A DNA stretch of 64,000 bases from Anadara kagoshimensis (GCA_021292105.1 CM037875.1:59764408-59828407); one strand, 5' to 3'; positions 10,838 through 25,615 are shown, counted from the first letter of the stretch. Translations and numbers: made by a program. The notes: generated by a model not told the origin, from the sequence alone.

Positions 10838-13213
10838 GATTGTGATTTGGACATGGATTGGTATGTTCGTTTTTGACTTTAAGATTGTGATTTGGACATA
10901 GATTGGTATGTTTGTTTTTGACTTTAAGATTGTGATTTGGACATGGATTGGTATGTTTGTTTTTGACTTTAAGATTGTGATTTGGACATGGATTGGTATG
11001 TTTGTTTTTGACTTTAAGGTTGTGATTTGGACATGGATTGGTATGTTTGTTTTTGACTTTAAGATTGTGATTTGGACATGGATTGGTATGTTTGTTTTTG
11101 ACTTTAAGATTGTGATTTGGACATGGATTGGTATCTTTGTTTTTGACTTTAAGATTGTGATTTGGACATGGATTGGTTTGTTTGTTTTTGACTTTAAGAT
11201 TGTGATTTGGACATGGATTGGTATGTTTGTTTTTGACTTTAAGATTGTGATTTGGACATAGATTGGTATGTTTGTTTTTGACTTTAAGATTGTGATTTGG
11301 ACATAGATTGGTATGTTTGTTTTTGACTTTAAGATTGTGATAAGGACATGGATTGGTATGTTTGTTTTTGACTTTAAGATTGTGATTTGGACATGGATTG
11401 GTATGTTTGTTTTTGACTTTAAGATTGTGATTTGGACATAGATTGGTATGTTTGTTTTTGACTTTAAGATTGTGATTAGGACATAGATTGGTATGTTTGT
11501 TTTTGACTTTAAGATTGTGATTTGGACATAGATTGGTATGTTTGTTTTTGACTTTAAGATTGTGATTTGGACATAGATTGGTATGTTTGTTTTTGACTTT
11601 AAGATTGTGATTTGGACATGGATTGGTTTGTTTGTTTTTGACTTTAAGGTTGTGATTTGGACATGGATTGTTATGTTTGTTTTTGACTTTAAGATTGTGA
11701 TTTGGACATGGATTGTATGTTTGTTTTTGACTTTAAGATTGTGATTTGGACATGGATTGGTATGTTTGTTTTTGACTTTAAGATTGTGATTTGGACATGG
11801 ATTGGTATGTTTGTTTTTGACTTTAAGATTGTGATTTGGACATGGATTGGTATGTTTGTTTTTGACTTTAAGATTGTGATTTGGACATAGATTGGTATGT
11901 TTGTTTTTGACTTTAAGATTGTGATTAGGACATAGATTGGTATGTTTGTTTTTGACTTTAAGATTGTGATTTGGACATGGATTGGTATGTTTGTTTTTGA
12001 CTTTAAGATTGTGATTTGGACATGGATTGGTATGTTTGTTTTTGACTTTAAGATTGTGATTTGGACATGGATTGGTATGTTTGTTTTTGACTTTAAGATT
12101 GTGATTTGGACATAGATTGGTATGTTTGTTTTTGACTTTAAGATTGTGATTTGGACATGGATTGGTATGTTTGTTTTTGACTTTAAGATTGTGATTTGGA
12201 CATGGATTGGTATGTTTGTTTTTGACTTTAAGATTGTGATTTGGACATAGATTGGTATGTTTGTTTTTGACTTTAAGATTGTGATTTGGACATAGATTGG
12301 TATGTTTGTTTTTGACTTTAAGATTGTGATTAGGACATGGATTGGTATGTTTGTTTTTGACTTTAAGATTGTGATTTGGACATGGATTGGTATGTTTGTT
12401 TTTGACTTTAAGATTGTGATTTGGACATAGATTGGTATGTTTGTTTTTGACTTTAAGATTGTGATTTGGACATAGATTGGTATGTTTGTTTTTGACTTTA
12501 AGATTGTGATTTGGACATGGATTGGTATGTTTGTTTTTGACTTTAAGGTTGTGATTTGGACATAGATTGTTATGTTTGTTTTTGACTTTAAGATTGTGAT
12601 TTGGACATGGATTATATGTTTGTTTTTGACTTTAAGATTGTGATTTGGACATGGATTGGTATGTTTGTTTTTGACTTTAAGATTGTGATTTGGACATGGA
12701 TTGGTATGTTTGTTTTTGACTTTAAGATTGTGATTTGGACATGGATTGGTATGTTTGTTTTTGACTTTAAGATTGTGATTTGGACATAGATTGGTATGTT
12801 TGTTTTTGACTTTAAGATTGTGATTTGGACATAGATTGGTATGTTTGTTTTTGACTTTAAGATTGTGATTTGGACATAGATTGGTATGTTTGGTTTTGAC
12901 TTTAAGATTGTGATTAGGACATAGATTGGTATGTTTGTTTTTGACTTTAAGATTGTGATTTGGACATGGATTGGTATGTTTGTTTTTGACTTTAAGATTG
13001 TGATTTGGACATGGATTGGTATGTTTGTTTTTGACTTTAAGATTGTGATTTGGACATGGATTGGTATGTTTGTTTTTGACTTTAAGATTGTGATTTGGAC
13101 ATGGATTGGTATGTTTGTTTTTGACTTTAAGATTGTGATTTGGACATGGATTGTATGTTTGTTTTTGACTTTAAGATTGTGATTTGGACATGGATTGGTA
13201 TGTTTGTTTTTGA
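10838..13213 (+). repeat. 45 bp minisatellite, about 53 copies
   Basis: The unit runs TATGTTTGTTTTTGACTTTA, AGATTGTGATTTGGACATGG, ATTGG. The period is 45 bp, so one frame stays open for long stretches and gives a 15-residue hydrophobic repeat (FVFDFKIVIWTWIGM). It is not a gene: a common G-to-A variant (ACATGG to ACATAG) puts stop codons in that frame, and three single-base losses (about 11715, 12613, 13153) shift it. Variants are not random: a unit pair with AAGGTTGTG and ATTGTTATG followed by a one-base-short unit occurs at about 11649-11720 and again about 899 bp on (20 units minus one base), which implies a block duplication. Confidence 0.97.
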
Positions 13214-14759
13214 TTCTGATTCAATTAAGAAGCAACTCATCAAGTCAACACACTAGTGAAAAGTCTATTAGCCATTCACAATCTAATGACAATATATTAA
13301 CAAACACAGTTAAGTCTAAACTACTGTGCATAAAGGCTATTTTGAACATGGAATATTGTAAATTACATTTTAATAAAGAATGTTTTGGACAAATCAACAG
13401 TGCATATTTATTTACTATTTAAAGACCTAACTAAAAATTATATTTTTGTCAATGCTGCATGTTTTGGTTAACGTCTGTATATAGAAAAAAATCACATATG
13501 TATTCCAGCTATCCATTTGGGCCCCAAATTACAAATGAATGTACCTTTTACCTGCGTGATTGAATCATGACAATTCACACCTGGACAACCTACATATAAC
13601 CAATGAGGTACCTAATAGGAGTATTTATACTTAACCATTTTGATTTTATTGAAAAAGTGGCAAAATTTATGGTATGCACACACTCACATAGACTGATTTA
13701 AAAGAAAACATATTTTTCACTTAGGTCTCTCTTTTCTTTGTTGAAATATACTAAAAATGATAACAAAAAGATACAAATAAAAATTTAATCGCAATATATG
13801 CATGTTCAAAATAGCCTTTATGCACAGTAACTGAAAAGGTTTTATGCAAACTATGTATGCATTCACACCTTCTCATGCTTTGCAATCACCCTAATATTAA
13901 AATAGGCTGGCTGTAAACATTGCCATCAGATTGTGAACAACATATAAGGGGGATCCCATTACTGACATGACTTTTTCTTGTATGATATATTCATATTTAT
14001 GCTATATTTGTTACAACCTGCCTTATATTAAAATAACTTACACATTGCCATCAGATTAAAAATGTATAAAGTGTTTATATATAACTCTATACAGCCAATA
14101 TATATACAATAATATAACAGGATTCCCATGTCATCTAAATCATACACAATGTCTTCTAAATCATACACAATGGTTGAGAGATAATTTCCTGAGACTGAAT
14201 TATAATCTGATTTCTTATGACATGCTTCAGATGCTTTTATATCTGATATGTCTAAACAAGGTTAAACTTAAACTGCCAGACACTTACTGGGTACTTACGG
14301 AGTATGCTAGAACAAGAAGACATGTCACATGCTGGTATATATAAATGACTTTGTTATGCTTATAGACCAGTAATTCATTACAGCAATATACTAATTTACT
14401 GGAAGATTTCACGAAGAAACTACATTTATATAAGAGACTATTAGTCCATTTAGTTTTCTTTTATTTCATTTAATAAATGTCTAAAAGAGCTTTAAATATA
14501 CAGTACAACAAGTTCAAGGTCAATAATGGGTTTATATAGAAAACTTAATTAAATAGCTCAAATCAAAATATAAAACCAAAGCCATAGATTTATCAAAATT
14601 AGGATCTGAATGCAATCTCACTGAAACCTAACAGTTATTAGCTAATTCAATGTTATAGTTTTAAGACAATGGCTAAATCTTGTGATGGTGACACCAATAT
14701 GTATTATAACTGTATACATCATTATGATGCACTAAAATATTGAGAAAAGCATATGTAGC
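13214..14759. other. AT-rich DNA, nothing recognised
   Basis: No supported gene. The plus frame at 13195-13422 begins inside the last minisatellite unit and shows no family features. Confidence 0.4.
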
Positions 14760-15095
14760 CATGATAATGATGTTTGTACCATGGTGATGTCACAATGACA
14801 ATGATGGGTATACCATAGTGATGTACCATGACAATGATGTGTGTATCATAGTAATGTCACCATGACAATGATGTGTGTATCATAGTGATGTCACCATGAC
14901 AATGGTGTTTGTATCATGATAATGTCACCAAGACAATGATGTATGTATCATAGTGATGTCACCGTGACAATAGTGCTTGTATCATAGTGATGTCACCAAG
15001 ACAATGATGTATGTATCATGGTGATGTCACCAAGACAATGCTGTTTGTATCATAGTGATATCACCATGACAACAATGTGCTTATCATGGCAGTGA
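14760..15095 (+). repeat. ~34 bp degenerate tandem repeat
   Basis: The unit CATAGTGATGTCACCATGAC plus AATGATGTGTGTAT repeats about nine to ten times with scattered substitutions. Confidence 0.85.
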
Positions 15096-16610
15096 TACCT
15101 GTCAGAGATAAATAGTTCTAAGGTTAACAAACCTTTTGCTGTTCTATGATTGAATGGTAAAAAGCCTTGGCTTGTTGTCAGATCAGAAGGTTACTTAACC
15201 TGATTTTTTATTCATCCGAAAAATACAGGTTTTAGTAAAGGAACATTAACACAGAATTTCCATTGTAACAAAGTAAAGATCATCTGGAAAACTATAAAAA
15301 CATTTATAACAAAGAGTGAGGTCAAAGGCTGAAGGTCAGAGGTCAGATAAGTACATGTAGGTACAGAGGAACTCTTAAATACTAATCAAATTCTGTAAAT
15401 CAAATCATATCAGTTTTTGGCATTATCTACAAATCAAAATGGAAAAGTGACAGCACCACCAAGAGTTAATACTTCAGTAACATCCATCAAACAGTAGGAT
15501 ATAGGTGTACTATAGTTCCTTATTAAATTTATAGTCTTAGAGTAAATCAAAGATGGAATGTATAAGGAATTGAGCATTTTTCACAAACATACACACACTG
15601 TATTTATTTTACAGCAAATATTATTTATTATAGTGTTAAATATCCTAGTTTAAAACCTGCAGGTATGTTGTCACATGACATCATAAAAATATATTGTGTT
15701 ATCTTGTTATTTATTGACATGCAAAAATTGTTCCCATTGGTACAAATGTTTTCAAGATTTAAGTTAAAATATCCTTGTAAGTCGCACAATTATTATGTTT
15801 TGTGGTGCCAAAAAATTCAGAAGATTGGCAAAACATTTACTGATCTCATTGCTGGTAGCTGAAATCAACATTGGATACTTATAATTTCTGAATATGCTTT
15901 CAAAAAGTAAACTAATTTAGCATATTGAAAAAAAACTACTTTTTGGAAATTTTGTTGCTAGCAATTTCAAAATTGAGGAAAACAAAAATTTCTATTAAGT
16001 ATGAGATAAATGTATTTGGTTCTGGAAACCTTAAAGTTTCAATTAATTACATGTATTTTGTTTTAGAACCATTCATTTTGAAACGGATAAGTAGAAGACA
16101 ATTCAAATTGGGAGACAGATCTGAAATGTTTAGAATCAATCCATCAATGGATTATATGTTATGTTTTGGATTCCTTCTTGATCACCTAATGCTTGTTTTC
16201 AGTGCTAATGGAGACATTGGAGGAATGTAAACAATTTTTGTGTGTAAATCATTCTACAACAGCTCAGTATAATAGGTGTAATGTTGTTACTATCTATAAT
16301 ATAATTGATTTGACAAATAGCACCTGTCAAAATTTTACAACTATAATTACAGCTGTTCCATCAATTACATCAATGTAAAATTACAACTTTTTACAAAACA
16401 AAAACTATAAATCAAGAATAAAATAGTTAAAGGAATTACCACCCATATTTTTGGAAAAAGATTGTGGTTTTTCTGAACTGATGAACTAGTTAAGATTTAC
16501 AAAGACAAGGAGCTTGGAGCTGAATAATCATGTTTGATAACCAAGTCAAGATTCTCTCACTTATATTAAAGCAGTTAATTCTAAGTGAAAACCACCTGTA
16601 CAATCAGCAA
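15096..16610. other. AT-rich DNA with an unassigned open frame
   Basis: The longest frame (15925-16230, plus, 101 residues) is Lys/Ile/Phe-rich and has no motif or coding character that I recognise. I treat it as a chance frame. Confidence 0.4.
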
Positions 16611-16769
16611 GCAAACTAACAAATTGTCTTACACTTAGATCTACCTAAGTGGGTTTCAATTCGACAAACTAACAAATTGTCTTACACTTAGATCTACCTA
16701 AGTGGGTTTCAATTCGACAAACTAACAAATTGTCTTACACTTAGATCTACCTAAGTGGGTTTCAATTCG
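16611..16769 (+). repeat. 53 bp tandem repeat, three copies
   Basis: The unit begins CAAACTAACAAATTGTCTTA and ends GGGTTTCAATTCG. The three copies are essentially identical, indicating very recent duplication. Each unit contains the near-palindrome ACTTAGATCTACCTAAGT. Confidence 0.9.
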
Positions 16770-19700
16770 CCCTTACACTGAGGCCCTTGGAAAGAAATTC
16801 AAACTCAAGTGAAGGATCTTAGGTTGAAAATATCCAGAATTCTAGGAAAACTAATAGCATAAAACTGCAAGGACAATTTAAAATAATAACACCACATTTT
16901 ACCACAGTCTATTTTAGTAAGAATGAACGACCATACAATGTTGCCTAAATACTGTATTAAACAAAAAAAAAGTTAATTACTGTTTAGTCTAGGGTAAAGT
17001 CTCGACTATCAAGAAATCAAAAACAATGTCTGGTGTCCTCAGGCTACATAAGGATAGATGGAAAATCCAAACAACATTGTACACATTTATACAAAGAAAG
17101 AGAATATAAATTACTACAAGAAATTATATACAAGAGAATTTAGGGAAAACACAAATAAACAGTCTATATATATACCATGAGTTTGGCTTCTAACAAGTGT
17201 AATTAAAACTGTGTGACATGTCAGACCAGTCAACTACACCCTTTGTACTGGGAGTTATATCAACTTCAAACCTTACAAGACAACTAGCATTTAATAATCT
17301 CATTCCAAGTTTTGTAACCATATTGATTTACTGTGTTGACCAGAAATTATTTGAGAAGTTCCACTTAAGCCTTAATTCATTGTAAATGTGGTTTATTAAG
17401 TCCCTTGACATCACAAGTTATGAGGACTGGTACTGTTAGCCAAAGAGAGATGGTGAGATTGTAACACTTATGTAGAAACATACAGAAAACTTACACCATA
17501 TAAAATCCTGAAATAATCTCATTTTTATAGGAAATTGTAGCTTGTTCACATGTGACAAGACAAGTGGTGCTTAAACCTTCCAATTAAGTTGAATATTATA
17601 TGTAAATTAGAGCCCATGTTTCTACCATATATGAACTTCATTTACTAACAGCCTTTTTAGGTCAATTGTTGGTTTATAATGATAGAGGGCATTGCAGTTG
17701 CATATTAACACAATAACTGTTTCCCTGTTTTGGTTTCTGTCTGCTGGTGAGATAAGTTGTAAGAAATCATGAAAGTATAACTTATAATTATGTAGTATTT
17801 GAAAATTTGGAAATTATTCCATCATTGCTGTTTTATTTTTTGTTTTATAATTTTTCTGTGCTATCACAATCATTATCAAAACAATCTATCACCTTAGATT
17901 CCAAGTAACAACAAGTTACAATAGGATGTACAATGACTCTCGTATGTATTCTGCTTTTTGTATTCTTAATTCGGTTTGATTGCATTCATACATCAGCTAC
18001 ATCAACCATCCCAAGCATGTGAAGATGGGTTGAGCTTACTGGGCAGATGTTATTGAAAAAATCAAGGTTTTCAATTCTGGTAAATCAGAAATACTAAGTA
18101 CATTGTATCTAATTAAACTGTTCTGCTTCAATGAATTTTTGTTATATTGATCGACAAACACAGAAAGATTTCTGAGTTATGATAAGTGTCAACACATCGT
18201 AAACATGGTAAATGTATTTTGAATTAATGTAATGTGCATTTATATTTGTGGTGTGGCAATGTGCAAGTTAGATATAAATTTAAGTGTAAATTATTTATTG
18301 GAAATAACTTTATCACTTATGTATGCAGTGAATCAGTTTTTTACAAAATCATTTGACCAAACTTATCAAAAGCCGGTTGGACAACTGCACATTCCAGGCT
18401 GTTTTATTCTCACAGTAGATATGTAATGTATATGTTAGGATTTTTTCAAAGCACTGACAATTTACATAAACCACAAACAAGCACTAAAGCAATAAGATAA
18501 AGTTTGAAGAAATGAAGATACAGGCACTAAAACAGTTTGTTACCTCTGAAGAATCTATGTCTTCTAAATGCTCAGGTAGAGATACTATCTGATAACCCTG
18601 GAAATGATGTCCCTTACCTACATGAAAATGCTCAAACATTCTGATAACACTGAAGAATCCAAGTCTCTTGAACACTTAATCAGAAATTGCAATAATAAAA
18701 CATTCAGATAAACTTGGAGAAGTTCTTGTATTTTGAACAGGCTGAAATTTAAATACCGCTCATAAATACACAGACACCAAACATCTCAAACTGAGTTTGA
18801 GGAATTAGCCAAAGTTAAAAGATAATCCAAAGATAAGGCTAGAATCATACAACTGTCTTTGTCAGTTAAAACTGTATTATCTTAGTTACATGATGTAGTA
18901 CCTAAGATCCTGAACTTAAAACTTCAGTGTGTAATTTATCAAAAACAACCATCCGAGACTTGGTGTTGTAGACAAAATGAGTTTTTATGTCACATTCTGT
19001 AGTCTGCTGGATATGGCCAAGGTCAGACTTTCCCCTGGATATTGTAAAGGTAATCAAAGCTTTTCAATTTCATGTTAGTAAGCAAAAAACCTTAGTAGTA
19101 ATAGTACTGTGAATAAAGTATCGTAACTGACAAGGATGTACTTCTTAACACCCCATGCCACCTAGAACATGACACAAGTAAATGATAAATCAGTAAAGCA
19201 AGATTAGATACACATTTGGAACGCTGGTTATAATGTTCGGAACTTTAAACAAGCACCATAATAAAGGTCCAGTAGTATTATTGGAAGGTGCCATGTATCC
19301 TGCTTATAGCACTCTACAGCCAGTGATAAATAAATACTCACATTAAAATATTAATAATAAGTCTTAATTTATCAAACAATTAACCAACATCCCATCCCTT
19401 GCAGGTGTCATACATTAAAATATAAAAAAAATATTTTTGTTTTTTAATTATTATTACATGTATATCTTGCATAATATCAGTTGTAAAATATATTACATAA
19501 AAGTTATACCATAGAAGAAAGCCTAAGCCATGAGTTATTGCATAATTTTTTACAGTAATATAAATTAATAGACTTTTTTGATGCTGTGCATGTAAGTGGG
19601 CATCTTTTAAAACAAATATGGACAAACTACATTTTCATGCTAAACCTGGTATGAACTATATAATTGTTTTGCTCTATAAATTCCAGCTAGAGTTTTAAGA

Positions 19701-21157
19701 TCTATAAAGATTCCATGAAGAATCGAGAGTTGAGGGTTTATAAGTTTAATTGTGTGTATCATATTTATCAGGATATGCACAGTTTTTGACAGTCATATCG
19801 ATTTATTTAAATCTAAAATGAATGGTAAAACCATTTTGATATGTACTGGAAAATTAATAGATTATAAAAGTGTGAAAATTGAAATCCATATTCTCTTAGT
19901 TATAAAGATGAAATTGAAAATGGTTTTCATCAAAATCCATCTAACACACATATCTAACAATCAAAGAAAATTTCTACATTCCTTCACAGAGAGGGCTTTC
20001 TAATTTGTATTGTGTCAGTAACAAAATGGAATTGAGATTGGTTTTCATCTAAATCTTTCCAACATTTAGAATTTTCTGGCTACACAACTTTTTAAACTTG
20101 ATTGTACTTCAGTTTTGTAAATGTGTCTGGTAATTACAGGATTTCAGCTTTTAAGTAAGGTTTAGGTAGACTGTTCTATATGTGCAATGCCCCAAGCTCT
20201 ACTAGCCACTCTAGCAATTAATATAAGAGTATTAGTAAACTCTATATAATATAATAATTATAACCACAAGAGATACCTCATCTCTGAACAAAGTGCAAGC
20301 TATAATGTAGCTATATAAGGGTCTTAATATAATGCATGATTGAAATGGGGGAGTAATGGTTATTTACAACATGGTAAAGTGCTTCAACTTATACTATATT
20401 TAAAGCAATCAGTTCCAAAAGGTGGAAAAAACTGGTTAATCCGAGAAAACCACTGGCCGCAATAAACAATAAATATGAAAGAATTGGAATTTACAAACAA
20501 TATATCCACAGCCCTTCAGTACAAAAAATACCATCAAGTGGACAATAAGATGTGTAGGCTGATGGTGTCTTCAATGTGTTCCATTTTATAAAATGAATGA
20601 TGAGAGTGCCACCAATTTTATATTCAGAGTGCAATTTCATCCCTTGTCGTTGATGACATCATTATATTACTTTATATTACAAAGCAAGTAAATATACTAT
20701 GTTCCTGAAAAGTGCTGAAAGCATGAAAGCACACAGCAAAAAAGCAAAATGAAAGTTTTGTTTCTGTTATTTTCTTTTCCAAAGAAAAACATTATATTTT
20801 CTGTACTTTTATAATAATAACAGTGTATTAATAGTTGCCTTTTTGACCTTGTACCAAAACCCACTTTTTTAGATATGATTAAAAAACAACAAACAAATCA
20901 TAAAGAATGACATTATTATGGAATTGACCTGATAACAAAACCATTGCTCTTAAACATAGCATCATCAGATGACCAATGCTGAACAAAATAAAAAAAAGAA
21001 CAACATTAATCACCCAATTAAAGAACAATAAAACTAGAACCATCAAACAAATCACCATCAATATGACCAATACAACACAAATACAAAACAACAGAATCAA
21101 GACAGATATCTATGACTGCAAAATCAAAACAACCTTCTCCTGTCAAATTGAGTTACA
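16770..21157. other. Long AT-rich stretch, nothing recognised
   Basis: About 4.4 kb without a supported gene, RNA or clear repeat. Frames of 60-100 residues occur at chance frequency for AT-rich DNA. The opposed low-complexity frames at 20879-21100 and 20976-21284 are compositional. Confidence 0.4.
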
Positions 21158-21432
21158 CCAAAGTCTACAGATCTTTGTTTTAGGAAAATTGTATCATGTT
21201 GAAATTTACTCCAAGGTCTGCAGATCTTTGTTTTTGACAAATTTTATCATGTTAACAATTACTCCAAAGTCTACAGATCTTTGATTAGGCAGGCAAAATG
21301 TACCAAGTTGACAATTATTCCAAAGTCTGCAAATCTTTTGTTTTGGCAGATTGTGTATCATGTTGACAATTGCTTCAAAGTCTGCAGTTCTTTGTTTTAA
21401 CCATCAATTGCTTCAAAATCTGCAGATCTTTG
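21158..21432 (+). repeat. ~60 bp degenerate tandem repeat, about five copies
   Basis: The unit core is CAAAGTCTGCAGATCTTTGT followed by TATCATGTTGACAATTACTC. Each unit carries the CTGCAG/AGATCT-rich core. Confidence 0.8.
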
Positions 21433-21479
21433 TAAAATTGTTTGTATGTGAAAGGTAAAGTAGATACTTGTTCAGACCT

Positions 21480-21765
21480 CTTCATAAAGAGTTCTGGGAG
21501 TTAATGAGGACAAATTAAAAGTACAATCTTTAAAGCAGTACTCAGCATTACAGAATGAAAGTCAGTGTTCTTTCGGATGGAAACTTAAAATAAATAAGTC
21601 TAATGTCAAAGTAGGCATGGCACAATAAAGAAACCTTCTGTATAATACCATCAGTGCAACATACAGGCAAACTTTCTGCCCCTTCACCTATAGTTGGCAA
21701 CCTCTCAATATAACTGAAATATTCTAGACTGGAACTTTAATCACCATTACTCACTCTCATCAACT
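21480..21765 (+). mobile_element. SINE body, 5'-truncated, plus strand
   Basis: Shares with the intact SINE at 33655-33993, in the opposite orientation, the segments GTTCTTTCGGATGG, AACTTAAAATAAATAAG, TAATACCATCAGTGCAAC and the tail CACCATTACTCACTCTCATC. The tRNA-like head is missing or unrecognisable. Confidence 0.75.
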
Positions 21766-22351
21766 CTAAAGCAGTACATCTGATATTAAACAGGACACAA
21801 CAACATCATGAGCATTTTCACTTGTTAAGAAATAAAACCTTTTTGAGATATAGTTTATTTTCAAATTATATGTAACAAAATATACTAATAAAAACAACGA
21901 GGAACAAATATAAAAGTAATCATTTCTGATGTTCAACAAAAAATAATAATTTACATGTTATTTGTTTAAATCACATATTAATTTTTTACTAAAACAATAA
22001 CACAATTATGATTACAAAAAATATTTATATCATAAATCACCATGGCAACATAATTATTACTACTAAGATTTCAATAATCATACAAATGAAAGAAATATAA
22101 AACCGATAGCTATAGCAATAAAGCTGAAAATCAAATAAACTATAGCGATATTACTAACCGACTTCAAACTTACTGAATTTTTTATCATGATACAACTAAC
22201 CAAATTTTACAGAAATGAAGTTAATTTTTCTTTTTTGTTATGGAAGCATGACAGAAGTTGACATTTTGCACACTGAATAATTCATGTAGTGAATTATGTT
22301 ACGTGTGCAATGTCCAAAGGACAATGATGACCGAGACCCAGGCGCTTGGTA
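21766..22351. other. AT-rich DNA, nothing recognised
   Basis: I see no supported feature in this stretch. Confidence 0.4.
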
Positions 22352-22395
22352 ATAGCTAGAAGAGGCCCATAGACCTTAATGCTCATCTGAGGACA
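22352..22395 (+). mobile_element. Fragment of the left end of a tandem-core element
   Basis: AGAGGCCCATAGACCTTAAT followed by GCTCATCTGAGGA matches, with a few changes, the left end of the element starting at 44993 (AGAGGCCCATGGGCCTTAAC, GCTCACCTGAGG). It is a solo, truncated end. Confidence 0.65.
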
Positions 22396-25300
22396 TGCCC
22401 CATAATCCTCTACAGTAACAAAATGGACAGTTATCATAAAATTAAGGGCCCCTCTTCAGTTTCCCGTTTTAGTTTGAAAGCTAAGATTTGTATAAATTAA
22501 ATACTACATTACAGTTTCCCCAATTTCGGACCTAAAATCCAGGGTGAATAAAAAACTGAAAACCATTTGTCCTGAGTGTGCATGCAACTATACCTTAAAT
22601 ATGTAAAGTCTGACTTTTGTATATCTATTTGAATTTTTTTTTTTTTTTTTTCAATTACCAGCAGCTCCGCAAAAGTCCCATTGTCAAGATTTGTAAAACA
22701 ACAATGCTACTTACAAGAAGGAACAGAGGTCTAGATATTAAACATTTAAAACATTTATGTTTTATATAGGTGCCTCTGAACAGAATCTGTAATCATGATT
22801 CAAATGCCAAGGTAACAGTCTTGCAAACTACTTAATGTACTAAGGATGGAACAATTGAATATTTATGGTGTAAAGAGTTAACAAATCTTCAAAACCTGAA
22901 AGCATGATTTATCAAATATTATATGACCCAATCTTCCAAAATGTTTTTTTTATAGAACCTGTTTTCAAAATTCATAAAAATATATGTAATTCAGCTATGA
23001 TATATAGTGTATGATAAGAATCATGTTAGAGTCATGTTAAAAACGTTAGTTTTCATGAATGAATGAGGCTCTTCATAACCCATAACTAGATAACAGCCTT
23101 AACCAACCCGCTAAGTGTGGTACTAATTATTATCACTTAATAATGACTAAAGCATCATCAGAATTTTATTTTTACATCAGCAGCTGATTTCTGTCAAATC
23201 TTTTTTCTTTTTATTTCCTACCAACTAAAATCTATAAAACTATACTCCACTGTTAAGAATTAAGATTCTGTCCTTGACAGTGGCAAAACTATTTAAAATT
23301 TAAAAAGGGCCTGAACTCTTTAAAGATTTTTTTTATTTTGGAATGATGCTTGATCTTATGTCTATAAGTACAAAAATGTCAAACCAACAGGCATTAATTT
23401 ACCATATATTTAGTGTAAATGGTCAATGTTTCATAACAAATGTTGAGAATGCCCTTTACTTCTAGTAAATATCAGATTTATTATGAATAATGATTATATT
23501 ATTAAAACATACATAAAACAAATCTTATGTAGGTAAACTACGTTGACCTGTCAGCTTGACCTTTAATTTAAATATTCATTTTTGACGAATAAATTTTAAT
23601 AATAGGGATCATGCGTGCATATTTCATCTACCTGATGTGGACACTAATCATGGCCAATGTATATATGTATTAACTGTGAATCCTAACACTACCTATGTAT
23701 AAGGTAGACTCCCTATATGAATATTCCTCATGTAAGGTCAAACGGACAGGTCAATGTTGTTTACCTATAACATTCAAATAATATTTATGTATTATCAAAA
23801 CAAATATTATTTATATAAAATAAATAAAAAGTCATCATTTAACAACCAGAAGACCATCTTTGTAAAAAATTGAAATGATTTTGCCATTCATGATTGTCAT
23901 TCGGAGGTAATAAATCAAAGTACTGAAGCACTGAAAGTGTTAATTACTATATAGTGTATTATTATTTACAAACAATATTTCCATGATAAAGGTCATGCAA
24001 TTGTCTTTAATGTTTTCGCCAGAATGCTAATAAGACATAAGAAAAAAAAACTTTTAATAATTTCAAAAGGCTTATATTGGAGTTTTACACTTTAAGGACA
24101 TTAAAAATTAATTATTTATGAAAATTCATCGTGTGATCTTATGATTTAATTCAGGGAAACTTGGTTATATAAGAATATGCCATCACTCTTATTCTATACT
24201 TTTGTTATTTTTAATTATAATAATGTTTAATTACTGTTAAGTGTTTTTACTTGATCCCATTTAGTTTGACAAAATTTAGTTGCAGTTTTGAAAAAATGTT
24301 GCTCAATTTTCTTACAGGAAACTTTCTTTTATGTAGAGGACAAAATTCTGTAAATCTGAAAATTTTCAGATATAATATTTTGGCGTAAATTTGCAAAAAG
24401 GTAACTAGTCACAAAAATAAACACTTTCTAAGAATGTTTAGTTTAAATTTTAATTCACTTACATTTACACTGTCATCCGGGGATTTAAAAATGAAAGAAT
24501 GGAAATGAATTGAAATATTGCTTTTTTTTAAAAATTGTATTATCTGACGAGAATAATTCACAGGGTTTGAAGTTTAATGGTACTGAAGCCTTGGATGTTG
24601 TTATTATATCAATTACGGTAAAAAAAACTAAATTCAATTACATGGTAGTAGTAAAAAAAGTAAATTTAAAAAAGTAAAAACATGATATAACTGTCTGCAT
24701 TAGATAAACAAACTATTTACGTACAAGACATCTATTTATTTACAAAATTATCTTTTCCATCTTTTCAGATAACAAGCGGAAAAGTATCGCCACCTGGTGT
24801 CAGGTAGAAGACATAAACATAATGTTTGATGAAGCAATGTTTTAGTTTGTATTTATACAATCATTGTACGACTATAGAGATTAAAGAAGACAGTAGGTAT
24901 GACAGAGAGCAGTGATTGATTTGATCAATAATGTAACGGGATATAACCAGCAATTTCATTGGTTAAAATTGATACAGCGACAAATTATATAGATATACAT
25001 CACACACACGCTGGGGATTATATCGCTAAATATTGTTAGATTGAATTTCAAGTGATTTTATTCCACAAGGAAAAACTTTGATAGTTTATGTGTTGAAGAT
25101 CTTATTGTTACTTTTAACCTTTCTATTAAAGATGTCAGGTTGCTGTAACGGTCTGGTCCGCTGGATACTGTAATGACGGCAACACCATAACTGTATTTAT
25201 ATTTCAAATTTTCAAAAAAAGAGTTTTGACTTACACTTTAAACAGAGGATATTTTTAACTTTGATGGGAATATTAGAATTACAAAGATTTATTGACTATT

Positions 25301-25615
25301 TACTTCATCCATTTGAAACAAATAGTTAATTTTCATCAAGAATGAATTAATAAAGGAACTGAAGTCTTGGAGAAGTATATATTTCAATATAATTTGTTAA
25401 AGATCAACAGATTTAATTGATTTTCAACTTGAGGAGAAACATCTTACAGGAAAATGAGAGGAAAGTGAGAATATTTTGTTATAATAATTATTGTTAAGAA
25501 TAATTTTGTCTAAACTGGAATGAAAACTTTAGAAATTATTTACATTATATTGAGGTTTAAATCAAGTGTAAATAATAATTAATACATTATTATTAACTTA
25601 ATTATTTGATTTATA
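22396..25615. other. AT-rich region upstream of the GPCR gene
   Basis: No gene is supported. It includes an 18-base T run at about 22634-22651. The last few hundred bases should hold the promoter and 5' UTR of the GPCR, but I cannot place a transcription start. Confidence 0.4.

Noticed and set aside
10908..13182. Repeated hydrophobic open frames (FVFDFKIVIWTWIGM)n as a repeat protein
   Set aside because: They are the translation of a 45 bp minisatellite; the common ACATAG variant gives stops and three one-base losses shift the frame.
15925..16230. 101-residue plus-strand frame as a gene
   Set aside because: Composition follows the AT-rich background and there is no motif, signal or homologous neighbour.
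20879..21284. Opposed low-complexity frames (Leu/Val-rich minus, Thr/Asn-rich plus) as membrane protein or antisense gene
   Set aside because: Both derive from AAC/ACA-rich sequence; there is no start context or family motif.
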